A DNA stretch of 64,000 nucleotides, from the NCBI GenBank assembly GCA_030524035.1, contig JAUNHG010000001.1, positions 589,250 through 653,249 of the forward strand, written 5' to 3'. The notes below the pieces were generated by a model that had not been told where the DNA came from, made no database searches, and saw only the letters and a program-made list of their open reading frames with translations. Source of the stretch: Kocuria sp. (lineage in GTDB: Bacteria; Actinomycetota; Actinomycetes; Actinomycetales; Micrococcaceae). This document shows positions 56,367 through 64,000 of the stretch, in pieces (position 1 is the first letter of the stretch; the number at the start of each line of letters is the position of its first letter). The translations under genes were made by a program, and so were the position numbers.

Positions 56367-57497
56367 ATGACAACCGCGCACTCTGGCCCACAATCGTCCC
56401 CACCGTCTTTGGACCTCCGCTGTGACCCCGCAGAACTGACCGCTGCGTTAATCGATATTGAGTCCGTATCCGGCGGGGAAAAACGGATTGCCGATGCTGT
56501 GGAAGCTGCTCTACGCGAATACCCCCACCTGACGGTGCATCGTGATGGCGACGCTATCGTGGCCCGGACCTCCCTGGGGCGTGACGAGCGGGTGATTTTG
56601 GCTGGTCACTTGGATACGGTGCCTCTACCCACGGTGGCGGGTGCGCGAGGGGGTGTGCCGTCGTCGTGGTCGGGGGAAGAAGGCGGAGATGACCGTATTC
56701 TTTATGGGCGTGGTGCCACAGATATGAAAGGTGGAGTGGCTGTCCAACTGGCTTTGGCAGTCACCATGACCCAGCCTCATCGGGATGTTACGTATGTGTT
56801 TTATGACCACGAGGAAGTCGATTCCACCCAGTCAGGGCTGGCCAGGTTGTACCGTAATGCCCCGCAGCTACTGGCAGCAGATTTCGCGATTCTGTTGGAA
56901 CCCACACACGGCACGGTAGAAGGTGGATGTAACGGCACGTTACGGTTTACCATCAGCCCCACCGGCCTGGCGGCCCATTCTGGCAGAGCCTGGCGCGGGG
57001 ATAACGCTATCCACAAACTCGCTGATGTACTGACAGTGTTAGCGGACTACCGACCGCAAGCCATTGAGGTGGAAGGACTGGTCTACCGGGAAGGGCTCAA
57101 TGCCATCCGTATCACGGGGGGAGTAGCCGGCAACGTGATTCCCGATGCGGCCCGGGTGGAAATCAATTACCGGTTTGCCCCGGATAAAACTCTGGAACAG
57201 GCACAACAACACTGCCGTGATGTCTTTGCAGGCCACCATCTGGAATTCGTGGACCTTTCCCCGGCGGCGCGTCCCGGCCTGGACCGTCCAGTGGCGGCTG
57301 CTTTTGTGGCCGCCGTAGGCCAGGAACCCCAGCCTAAATACGGCTGGACGGATGTTGCTAGGTTTTCAGAACAGGGCATCCCCGCTGTCAATTACGGCCC
57401 CGGGGATGCCCTGTTAGCCCATACCGACGACGAACACGTGACAGCGGGGCAAGTGCGAGCCTGTTACCGCACCATCGAATCCTGGCTGACCAGCTGA
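56367..57497 (+). CDS. dapE: Succinyl-diaminopimelate desuccinylase
   Basis: The 376-residue M20 peptidase-family enzyme has metal ligands in VILAGHLDTVP, GRGATDMKGGVAV, YDHEEVDS, LLEPTHGTVEGGCNGTLRF and the C-terminal DDEHVTAGQV. It removes succinate from N-succinyl-LL-diaminopimelate. Leaderless start behind TAGGGT. The stop lies 34 bp inside the convergent gluD gene. Confidence 0.94.
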   Translation: MTTAHSGPQSSPPSLDLRCDPAELTAALIDIESVSGGEKRIADAVEAALREYPHLTVHRDGDAIVARTSLGRDERVILAGHLDTVPLPTVAGARGGVPSSWSGEEGGDDRILYGRGATDMKGGVAVQLALAVTMTQPHRDVTYVFYDHEEVDSTQSGLARLYRNAPQLLAADFAILLEPTHGTVEGGCNGTLRFTISPTGLAAHSGRAWRGDNAIHKLADVLTVLADYRPQAIEVEGLVYREGLNAIRITGGVAGNVIPDAARVEINYRFAPDKTLEQAQQHCRDVFAGHHLEFVDLSPAARPGLDRPVAAAFVAAVGQEPQPKYGWTDVARFSEQGIPAVNYGPGDALLAHTDDEHVTAGQVRACYRTIESWLTS

Positions 57498-58360
57498 GTC
57501 GGTGGTTCTGCGATCTCTGTTTGTGCGGGTTTGGGCTTGCCAGCGGTCCGATAACTTAAGAACCGTGATAACCACTGCGCCAAGGTGGTGAGGGCAAAGT
57601 TAACCACCACAAAAATCATGGCGGCTAACAGGATGGTTTGCAGAATGTTGCCGTCACCAGAACCCAAGCGCCGGGCCGAGGCTAGTAATTCGGGGTACGT
57701 AATGATGTACCCCAATGCGGTGTCTTTCAGGATCACCACAAACTGACTCACGAGCGACGGCAACATAGCGGTCAGAGCCTGCGGAAGCAGGATGGTGCGT
57801 AATGTTTGGGAATCCGTGAGACCAATCACCAGCCCGGCTTCACGCTGACCCCGGGGAAGGCTATGCACACCGGAGCGAATTAATTCTGCGATGACGGACC
57901 CGTTGTAGAACATCAAAGCCAGTACCACCGCCCAGAAGGGGGTATTGGCGGGCTGAACAATCCCGGTGCGACTGATCCCTAGATAAAAGAAAATCATCAA
58001 CACAAGCACCGGCACCGCACGGAAAAACTCAACTACGAGAGTTGATGCGCCACGTAGCGCGCGAATCTGCGATAACCGCCCCAGCCCAAACACCATGCCA
58101 AAGGCCACGGAGAGCACCACGGCGAGCCCGGCGGCCTTGAGGGTGGAGACAATGCCGGGGAGCAGAAAATTGCTCCAGGACCTACTACTGAGCAAGGGAT
58201 TCCACTTGGCTGCTTCCAGTTGGCCGCGTTGCCCCAACTGCACCAGCACGTACCAGGCGATCAGCCCCACAACCACCACGCTCGCAATGTTGAGCGCCAG
58301 CGTCACCATGCGGCCACGTGGGCCTTGGATATCGAATAACACATCATGTGAGGAGGACAT
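57464..58360 (-). CDS. gluD: Amino-acid ABC transporter permease (GluD-like)
   Basis: The 298-residue polar-amino-acid permease has about five TM helices and the EAA-loop RGQREAGLVIGLTDSQTLRTILLPQALTAMLPSL. The N-terminus RGRMVTLALNIASVV and long C-terminal tail match the actinobacterial glutamate system. Its ATG overlaps the gluC stop. Its 3' end overlaps dapE convergently. Substrate (glutamate or similar) is inferred from family similarity. Confidence 0.87.
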   Translation of the reverse strand: MSSSHDVLFDIQGPRGRMVTLALNIASVVVVGLIAWYVLVQLGQRGQLEAAKWNPLLSSRSWSNFLLPGIVSTLKAAGLAVVLSVAFGMVFGLGRLSQIRALRGASTLVVEFFRAVPVLVLMIFFYLGISRTGIVQPANTPFWAVVLALMFYNGSVIAELIRSGVHSLPRGQREAGLVIGLTDSQTLRTILLPQALTAMLPSLVSQFVVILKDTALGYIITYPELLASARRLGSGDGNILQTILLAAMIFVVVNFALTTLAQWLSRFLSYRTAGKPKPAQTEIAEPPTQLVSQDSMVR

Positions 58361-59046
58361 CAGCGCACCACCGCAAACTTTCGGGAGGCCCAGGTGGTCA
58401 ACAGACCCACCGGCACCACAATCAGAACAAAACCCAAGGCCACCATCACAAAGATCACGATGATGACGTCCGGGCGGAACTCGATCATGGATTTCATCAA
58501 CGCGGAAATTTCCGTCACGGAGGCCGCAGCGGCCACTGTGGTGTTTTTAGTTAACGCGATCAACGTATTGCCTAAGGGCGTGATGGCACCCCGCAGTGCC
58601 TGGGGAAGGATGATCAGCCGCGCGGCGGGCAGGAAGCTCAACCCAATAGCTCGGGCGGCTTCTGCCTGGCCAACGGGTACCGTGTTAACCCCAGACCGGA
58701 TTGCTTCACATACAAAAGCTGCGTGATACACCACCAACCCAATCACCGCATACCGGAAGAAGTTCTGGTCAAAATCCGTACTGAGGTTCATGTGTAGTTG
58801 CGACCACATGCCTAACACCAAGAACACCAAAATGATGGTCAACGGGGTGTTGCGGATGATGTTGACGTACGCGGCCCCGACCCAACGCATAGATGGAATG
58901 GGGCAGATTCGCATCAGTGCCAGTACGGTGCCAACCAACATAGACCCGATCGCTGCAAAGAACGTCAGTTGGATATTGACCCAGAACGCCGCCGCGACAT
59001 CAAACTGATCAAACAGGCTAGCGACATCCGAAAAATAAGTGCTCAC
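58360..59046 (-). CDS. gluC: Amino-acid ABC transporter permease (GluC-like)
   Basis: The 228-residue permease shows the polar-amino-acid pattern: FWVNIQLTFFAAIGSMLVGTVLALMRI, RNTPLTIILVFLVLG and EAA loop VGQAEAARAIGLSFLPAARLIILPQALRGAITPLGNTLIALTKNTTVA. It pairs with GluD to form the channel of the importer. It starts 28 bp after gluB. Confidence 0.88.
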   Translation of the reverse strand: MSTYFSDVASLFDQFDVAAAFWVNIQLTFFAAIGSMLVGTVLALMRICPIPSMRWVGAAYVNIIRNTPLTIILVFLVLGMWSQLHMNLSTDFDQNFFRYAVIGLVVYHAAFVCEAIRSGVNTVPVGQAEAARAIGLSFLPAARLIILPQALRGAITPLGNTLIALTKNTTVAAAASVTEISALMKSMIEFRPDVIIVIFVMVALGFVLIVVPVGLLTTWASRKFAVVR

Positions 59047-59073
59047 AATGCCTCTTGTGCAGAGTTGGTTGAA

Positions 59074-59907
59074 TCAGGACGCGCAGGATTCCGGGGTGGG
59101 CGGATTCAACTCCGAGTTGTAGGTGTAGTCCGCACCATCAGTGTTATCGGCGACGGCTTTTTCCCAGTCACCGCTGTCGATCATTTTGGAGATGGCTGCG
59201 TTGACATCTTCACAGCGGTCAGAGCCTTTGGGTAAGCCCACACCGTACTGTTCTTCTGAGAATGGATTGCCCACCACACGGAAGTTGCCTTTATTGGCAT
59301 CGGTGGAGGCCAAACCGGCCAAGATGATGTCGTCCGTGGTCACGGCGTCCACACCACCTGAACCCAGCATGGTCACACAGTCCGCGTAGCCGCTTTGCTC
59401 CACCAAGTTCACGCCGGGGACTTCCTCGCGCACGTTTTCGGCAGAAGTTGAGCCCGTAACAGAACACAGATTCTTGCCGTCTAGATCTTCGGGGCCGTTG
59501 ATGGAATCGTCATCTTCACGGACCAGAAGGTCCTGACCAGCAACAAAGTATGGTCCGGCAAAGTCCACAGATTCTTTGCGCTCATCTGTGATGGAGTAGG
59601 TTGCAAAAATCATGTCCACCTGGTTGTTCTTCAGCATGTTTTCGCGGTTGGCAGAGGGCGCTTCGACCCACTCGATCTGATCTTCCGAATACCCCAGTTC
59701 CTTGGCCACGTATTGGGCGACGTCAACATCAAAGCCCGTGTATTCACCTCCATCGGCAAACCCCAGACCGGGCTGGTCGTATTTGATGCCAACTCGCAGG
59801 GTCTCCCCGCTGCTATCGGCAGAGTTCGAGCCACCGCATGCGGATAAGGTCAGTGCCGCGACAGCTCCCAGGGCAATGACGCTGGAGATTCTTGTGGTGC
59901 GTTGCAT
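59074..59907 (-). CDS. gluB: Glutamate-type ABC transporter binding lipoprotein
   Basis: The 277-residue SBP_bac_3 lipoprotein has lipobox LSAC, then LRVGIKYDQPGLGF, EYTGFDVDVAQYVAKELGY, MIFATYSITDERKESVDFAGPYF and GLPKGSDRCEDVNAAISKM. It captures acidic or polar amino acids outside the membrane. It lies between gluA and gluC, with 74 bp to gluA. Confidence 0.9.
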   Translation of the reverse strand: MQRTTRISSVIALGAVAALTLSACGGSNSADSSGETLRVGIKYDQPGLGFADGGEYTGFDVDVAQYVAKELGYSEDQIEWVEAPSANRENMLKNNQVDMIFATYSITDERKESVDFAGPYFVAGQDLLVREDDDSINGPEDLDGKNLCSVTGSTSAENVREEVPGVNLVEQSGYADCVTMLGSGGVDAVTTDDIILAGLASTDANKGNFRVVGNPFSEEQYGVGLPKGSDRCEDVNAAISKMIDSGDWEKAVADNTDGADYTYNSELNPPTPESCAS

Positions 59908-59981
59908 GGTGTTCTCCCCATGGTGTTTTGGAGGGTTGATGTGTTTCGTGTGGTGGACACACGAGGAGGTCAGGAGCCTGC

Positions 59982-60767
59982 TTAGTGATTCAGGATTTTG
60001 CTGAGGAAATCCCGGGCGCGTTCTGAACGCGGGGCGTTGAAAAATTCTTCCGGGGAGTTTTCTTCTACGATCTGGCCATCTGCCATAAAAACCACACGAT
60101 CAGCCACCCGGCGGGCAAAACCCATTTCGTGGGTCACCACGATCATGGTCATCCCCTGTTGAGCCAAGTTAGCCATGGTGTCTAGGACTTCATTAATCAT
60201 CTCCGGATCTAAGGCAGACGTAGGTTCGTCAAACAGCATCACCTTGGGGCTCATAGCCAAAGCTCGTGCGATAGCCACGCGCTGTTGCTGGCCCCCGGAT
60301 AGCTGAGCGGGCAGCTTATGCGCTTGGTTATCCACTCCCACCCGTGTGAGTAGTTCCATAGCCCGTTCTTTCGCTTGCGCTGCGGACTTGCCTCGTACTT
60401 TTATGGGCCCCAGGGTGACGTTCTGCAGCACAGACTTATGGGCGAACAGGTTGAAAGACTGGAAAACCATGCCCACATCCGCGCGTAGCTTTGCCAGTGC
60501 TTTGCCTTCTTGGGGCAGGGGGCTGCCATCGATGGTGATTTCGCCGTCGTCGATGGTTTCGAGGCGGTTGATGGTGCGGCACAGCGTGGACTTGCCGGAG
60601 CCAGAGGGGCCGATGATCACCACAACTTCCCCCCGCTTGACTTCCAGGTTGATATCCCGCAGTACATGGAGCTCCCCATAATGCTTGTTGACTTGGGATA
60701 TACGGACCAGCGTGTGGCCGGTCGCGGTGGAGATCGGACTTGTGGGTGGACTGACTGTCTGGGGCAT
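59982..60767 (-). CDS. gluA: Glutamate-type ABC transporter ATPase
   Basis: The 261-residue ATPase has Walker [58 protein letters not shown], Walker [17 protein letters not shown] and H-loop [16 protein letters not shown], typical of GlnQ/GluA. ATG 60767 is chosen because TATCTT (60779-60774 on the minus strand) sits 6 nt before it; the longer frame to 60869 lacks support. A short palindrome around ACAACACGTTGT (60803-60814) lies just upstream and could be a regulator site. Confidence 0.92.
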   Translation of the reverse strand: MPQTVSPPTSPISTATGHTLVRISQVNKHYGELHVLRDINLEVKRGEVVVIIGPSGSGKSTLCRTINRLETIDDGEITIDGSPLPQEGKALAKLRADVGMVFQSFNLFAHKSVLQNVTLGPIKVRGKSAAQAKERAMELLTRVGVDNQAHKLPAQLSGGQQQRVAIARALAMSPKVMLFDEPTSALDPEMINEVLDTMANLAQQGMTMIVVTHEMGFARRVADRVVFMADGQIVEENSPEEFFNAPRSERARDFLSKILNH

Positions 60768-60910
60768 GTGATGAAGATAACCGAGAAACGCAGTTCGTGA
60801 TGTACAACACGTTGTTGTGTGGTGAATTTGTTCGCCGTCATCCACCTGGCGGCGAATCAGCGAAGGCAAGCTGGGGTACCTGGGTCAGAGCGGGGCGCTA
60901 CCGTTGACCC

Positions 60911-61744
60911 ATGACGTCACAACCTTCCCAAAACTCTGCCGAAGCTCAACCGTTCCGCCACAAAGGTCCAATTATTTTGCGCGGCCGTGAACTACAGCGC
61001 AGCACATCCGATCAACGCTTCCTGGAACCAGAGGTGATAGCAGGGCGGGATTCCGGCGATTTCACGCGCACGGACCCGTGGAGGGTTTTGCGGATCCAAA
61101 GCGAATTTGTGGACGGGTTTGACACCCTGTCCCGTCTGGGGCCTGCTATTTCTGTTTTCGGGTCAGCCCGAACCCCGGAATCTTCCCCCGAATACGCCAT
61201 GGGGCGTGAGGTCGGGCGCCAGCTGGGGGAGGCTGGATACACCGTCATGACCGGTGGTGGCCCGGGAATTATGGAAGCAGCCAATCGGGGTGCCCACGAT
61301 GTTGGTGCCCGATCCGTGGGGCTGGGCATTGAACTGCCACACGAACAAGGACTGAATCAGTACATAGATTTGGGAATTAACTTTCGATACTTCTTTGTCC
61401 GCAAGACCATGTTCGCCAAGTACTCCCAGGGCTTTATTGTGCTGCCGGGTGGATTTGGCACCTTGGATGAACTCTTTGAATCTCTGACGTTGGTACAGAC
61501 CGGCAAAATGACTCGGTTCCCCGTGGTGTTGATGGGCGAGCGGTATTGGGCTCCGCTAGTGGAGTGGATCAAAGAAACTTTGGTTGGTGAAGGCATGATT
61601 TCCTCCACCGACCCCGAGCTGCTGTGCGTCACGGATTCACCCCAGCAGGCCGTGACGGTTATGCGTGAAGCCCACGAGCGCCGCATGGAAAAACAGCACG
61701 ACGCCGCAGGCGAGTTTCGTGAACTTTGGGAGGATCAAGGGTGA
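60911..61744 (+). CDS. LOG-family (TIGR00730) Rossmann protein
   Basis: The 277-residue protein has the lysine-decarboxylase-like/LOG motifs: SVFGSARTPESSPEY, VMTGGGPGIMEAANRGAHD and GFIVLPGGFGTLDELFESLTLVQTGK. Such proteins are cytokinin-riboside 5'-monophosphate phosphoribohydrolases or related nucleotide-processing enzymes; the bacterial role is often unclear. TACCGT (60899-60904) lies 6 nt before ATG 60911. It overlaps the next gene by 4 nt. Confidence 0.93.
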   Translation: MTSQPSQNSAEAQPFRHKGPIILRGRELQRSTSDQRFLEPEVIAGRDSGDFTRTDPWRVLRIQSEFVDGFDTLSRLGPAISVFGSARTPESSPEYAMGREVGRQLGEAGYTVMTGGGPGIMEAANRGAHDVGARSVGLGIELPHEQGLNQYIDLGINFRYFFVRKTMFAKYSQGFIVLPGGFGTLDELFESLTLVQTGKMTRFPVVLMGERYWAPLVEWIKETLVGEGMISSTDPELLCVTDSPQQAVTVMREAHERRMEKQHDAAGEFRELWEDQG

Positions 61745-63003
61745 CAAATTCGGTGGCCACCATGGATGTCCACCGCGGTTTGATGCGCATAACCCAGCGA
61801 GCGGCGGTGGCGGTGTCCGCCATGCCCTGGTGGGTTCAGGCGCTGCTGATCTGGCTGGCCTCACGGGTGTGGGCGTGGGTGATCTTCAGTGTGGTGGACC
61901 GGCAGGCACCGGATGGCCCTTGGGGAGCCAGCCCTCTGGGGTATTTCGCGTTCGTGAGTATTTGGGATGGCCAGTGGTACGAACAGGTGCACGATGCCGG
62001 GTACCCAACCCAACTGCCACGGAGTGAATCGGGGGTGGTGGAACCCAACGCGTGGGCTTTCTACCCCGTGTTTCCCCTGGTTGTGCGGGGTATCACCGCA
62101 GTAACGGGGTTGCCCTGGACCATTGCGGCTCCGACCCTAGCGTTGGTAGCGGGATTCGTGGCCTCTGTGGTGGTGCTCCGGCTGTTCCGGGAATTTCTAC
62201 CGGACGCAGCAGCCCTGTGGGCCCTGGCGGTGGTGGCTTTTGGGCCTGCCTCACCGATCTTCCAGACGGCCTACGCTGAATCCCTTCACGTGGCCATGCT
62301 GGCGGGTGTGTTGTTGTTGGTGCTCCGTGGGCGCGTGCTGTGGTCGGTGGGATTGATTCTGCTGATGTGTTTAACCCGCCCGGCGGGTGTTCCCTTTGCA
62401 GCGGCATTGGGATTGACGTGGTTCATTCGTGCTGTGCGTTCCTTGCGTACTACTCATCGGGCCGGTGGTGTGACCGTACGCGACTGTGTGCGGGTTTTTG
62501 ACGCGTGGTTTTGGTTGGCGTTGTGGTCCTGTGCCTGTGCGTTGCTCTGGCCGTTGCTGGCGTGGGTGGCCACCGGAGAAATGAGTGCATATACCCAGAC
62601 CGAAACCGCGTGGCGGGGGACGTCATTGGTGGTTTTTGAACCGTGGTTCCTTCTGGGGAGAACATTTTTTGGCCCGGGGTGGGGTGTGCTGGCGCTACTT
62701 GTGCTGGTGGGTGGTGCTGTCCTGATCATGACCACGCGTACGGTGCGTCAAACGTTGCCCGGGGTGGTCTGGATGTGGGTGATCTGCTATGGCGTGTATT
62801 TGTTGGCTTTTCTGCATCCGCAGTCGTCAACGTTTCGGATGCTCATTCCTTTGTTTGTCATGGCAGCGCCGGCGGTAGTCATGAGTGAAGACCGCGCATA
62901 CCGAATCACATTGGTGCTTGTGGGGGCCGTTTTTCAGATCGTTTTTGTGGGGTACTTGTGGCAGTGGTCGCCACTTCCTAGTGGTGGCGACTGGCCCCCG
63001 TAA
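61741..63003 (+). CDS. Multi-spanning mannosyltransferase-like (PIG-V/GT-C) membrane protein
   Basis: The 420-residue protein has about nine or ten TM helices. A first extracytoplasmic loop holds WDGQWYEQVHDAGYP, which carries the Asp of GT-C glycosyltransferases, and there is a later NAWAFYPVFPLVVRGI. This fits the actinobacterial PIG-V-like/COG5542 group, thought to move mannose or other sugars from polyprenyl donors; the acceptor is unknown. GTG 61741 overlaps the upstream stop as GTGA, with GGAGG about 10 nt before. Confidence 0.78.
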   Translation: MTNSVATMDVHRGLMRITQRAAVAVSAMPWWVQALLIWLASRVWAWVIFSVVDRQAPDGPWGASPLGYFAFVSIWDGQWYEQVHDAGYPTQLPRSESGVVEPNAWAFYPVFPLVVRGITAVTGLPWTIAAPTLALVAGFVASVVVLRLFREFLPDAAALWALAVVAFGPASPIFQTAYAESLHVAMLAGVLLLVLRGRVLWSVGLILLMCLTRPAGVPFAAALGLTWFIRAVRSLRTTHRAGGVTVRDCVRVFDAWFWLALWSCACALLWPLLAWVATGEMSAYTQTETAWRGTSLVVFEPWFLLGRTFFGPGWGVLALLVLVGGAVLIMTTRTVRQTLPGVVWMWVICYGVYLLAFLHPQSSTFRMLIPLFVMAAPAVVMSEDRAYRITLVLVGAVFQIVFVGYLWQWSPLPSGGDWPP

Positions 63004-63106
63004 GTTGCCGTGATGGCAGCGAGCCAGATGGTCGCGGTCGCAAACATTGAAAACTCGTCCGGTAGGATGTGTTGAAAGTTTCACGTCGATGACAGGAGAG
63101 CAACCG

Positions 63107-63274
63107 ATGGCGGCTATGAAGCCGAGGACTGGTGACGGTCCCATGGAAGTCACCAAGGAAGGCCGCAGTCTGATTATGCGCGTACCGCTAGAAGGCGGTG
63201 GACGCTTGGTGGTTGAACTCAAGGCCGACGAAGCTGCGGAACTCAAGAAATGCTTAGAAGGCGTGGCTTCCTGA
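63107..63274 (+). CDS. DUF3117 domain small protein
   Basis: The 55-residue protein MAAMKPRTGDGPMEVTKEGR... is the conserved actinobacterial DUF3117 protein, ending in ELKADEAAELKKCLEGV. It is almost invariant in the phylum but of unknown function. AGGAG (63094-63098) precedes ATG 63107, and TAGGAT (63063-63068) is a likely -10. A very strong hairpin follows, so it is a separate transcript. Confidence 0.93.
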   Translation: MAAMKPRTGDGPMEVTKEGRSLIMRVPLEGGGRLVVELKADEAAELKKCLEGVAS

Positions 63275-63284
63275 ATCTGCCTTC

Positions 63285-63331
63285 CACGCTACGAGCCCTC
63301 CGCCCTTTCGGGGCGGAGGGCTCGTAGCGTG
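63285..63331. terminator. Perfect 21-bp hairpin terminator
   Basis: Arms 63285-63305 and 63311-63331 are exact complements around a TTTCG loop. It lies between the DUF3117 gene and the convergent methyltransferase gene and should stop transcription in both directions. Confidence 0.92.
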
Positions 63332-63352
63332 CTGACGTGCAACACCAGTCAG

Positions 63353-64000
63353 CTATACGGTGGGGGACGTCGAGTTCTTTTTGACGGCCACAAAAAGGCC
63401 GGAACCCGTGGGGAAAATCGTGGAAAAAAACCGTTCGTCCTCCCGGAACACACGGTGCACTTCACGGTGGATTCTGCTGGTTTCGTCGCGAGCGACCGGG
63501 TCCGGCACGTTGTCCTGATTCAAAGTGTCCTGGACAATCAAAGTCCCGCCGGGGCGCAGCATCCGACTTGCTTCATCCACGTACAGCAAAGTGTTTGCGG
63601 AGTCAGCATCAAGGAACACAAGATCATAGTTTTCGCTGGAGAGTCGAGACAGCACCAAGGAAGCCCTCCCGGAGATGGTACGAATCCGGTGCCCGGCTAC
63701 GCCAGCTTCCCGGAAAGTTTCCCGCGCTGCCCGCAGGGCGCGGACGTCTGTGTCAATGGTGGTCAGCACGGCACCATCGGGAAGACCCCGCAGAATAGCG
63801 GTGCCGGACACCCCGGTTCCGGTGCCCACTTCCACCGCAGAGTTCGGTTGTGCTGCAGCGGTGAGAACCGTCAAGGCCGCTGCCACCCCCGGGGTCACCG
63901 GACGTAGGCCCAAAGTGACGGCCCGTTCGCGTGCGCGCAATAAGACTTCGTCCTCCCGAGGGTAAGCCTCGGCATAGGACCAGCTGGTGGTCTTGCCCCG
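63353..64000 (-). CDS. SAM-dependent O-methyltransferase (5' end beyond window)
   Basis: Class I methyltransferase related to the caffeoyl-CoA/catechol OMT group. It has SAM motif I VEVGTGTGVSGTAILRGL, motif II TTIDTDVRALRAARETF, metal-binding YDLVFLDADSANTLLYVDEASRMLRPGGTLIVQD and DPVARDETSRIHREVHRV. The frame is open to base 64000 with TTSWSYAEAYPREDEVLLRARERAV, so only a few N-terminal residues are missing. Its position beside DUF3117 is conserved in actinomycetes, where sigE often follows. The substrate is unknown. Confidence 0.9.
   Translation of the reverse strand, partial: RGKTTSWSYAEAYPREDEVLLRARERAVTLGLRPVTPGVAAALTVLTAAAQPNSAVEVGTGTGVSGTAILRGLPDGAVLTTIDTDVRALRAARETFREAGVAGHRIRTISGRASLVLSRLSSENYDLVFLDADSANTLLYVDEASRMLRPGGTLIVQDTLNQDNVPDPVARDETSRIHREVHRVFREDERFFSTIFPTGSGLFVAVKKNSTSPTV

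Overview
The window looks like chromosomal DNA of a moderately high-GC actinomycete, most likely Micrococcales (Micrococcaceae-like). Supporting markers are a mycothiol gene (mshB), a monomeric NADP-type isocitrate dehydrogenase, the actinobacterial form of dapD, a gluABCD-type amino-acid ABC operon, the conserved DUF3117 protein beside a SAM methyltransferase, and many start codons lying 6-8 nt behind a TANNNT -10 box, as expected for leaderless mRNAs. The genus cannot be fixed from sequence reading alone. No rRNA, tRNA, CRISPR array or transposase was seen.

Layout. 0-6.4 kb: a LysR-type substrate-binding-domain protein, an AbiEi/DUF559 (Vsr-like nuclease fold) gene bracketed by two identical 65-bp palindromic repeats, an MscS channel, DedA, an orphan OpuAC-type lipoprotein and the AlaA aminotransferase. 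6.4-17.6 kb: DHA2 efflux pump, xseB-xseA, a membrane protein, ispH, rmuC, a four-gene ABC exporter plus DesK/DesR-like operon, and ychF. 17.6-22.4 kb: an accessory defence-like island starting on the ychF stop codon. It holds a large PHP/SMC-type ATPase with a degenerate first PHP motif, a frameshifted ApeA-like N-terminal remnant, and an Abi_2 (AbiD/F-type HEPN) gene broken by one frameshift and carrying an extra antitoxin-like C-terminal domain. 22.4-37.1 kb: reductase/HxlR pair, ferritin, CAP-domain exoprotein, an AztD-like zinc lipoprotein behind a Zur/Fur-like box, a DUF2231-cytochrome b5 fusion, an AI-2E family permease, an SbcCD-like pair, LapA protein, monomeric IDH, ZupT and a NYN protein.

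37.2-47.5 kb: a complete dipeptide/oligopeptide ABC operon with a double ATPase, then a second sensor/regulator plus FtsX-type ABC module. 47.9-57.5 kb: core metabolism and translation genes typA, mshB, fdxA, dapC, gltA, galE, dapD, dapE; dapC, dapD and dapE form part of the succinylase branch of lysine/diaminopimelate synthesis. 57.5-64 kb: gluABCD, a LOG-family protein, a multi-spanning glycosyltransferase-like protein, DUF3117 and a methyltransferase running off the right edge.

The most interesting part is the 17.6-22.4 kb island, with remains of two HEPN-type abortive infection genes beside a PHP-ATPase. Next is the 65-bp repeat pair around the DUF559 gene. All functional calls rest on reading motifs by eye; no database search was run.
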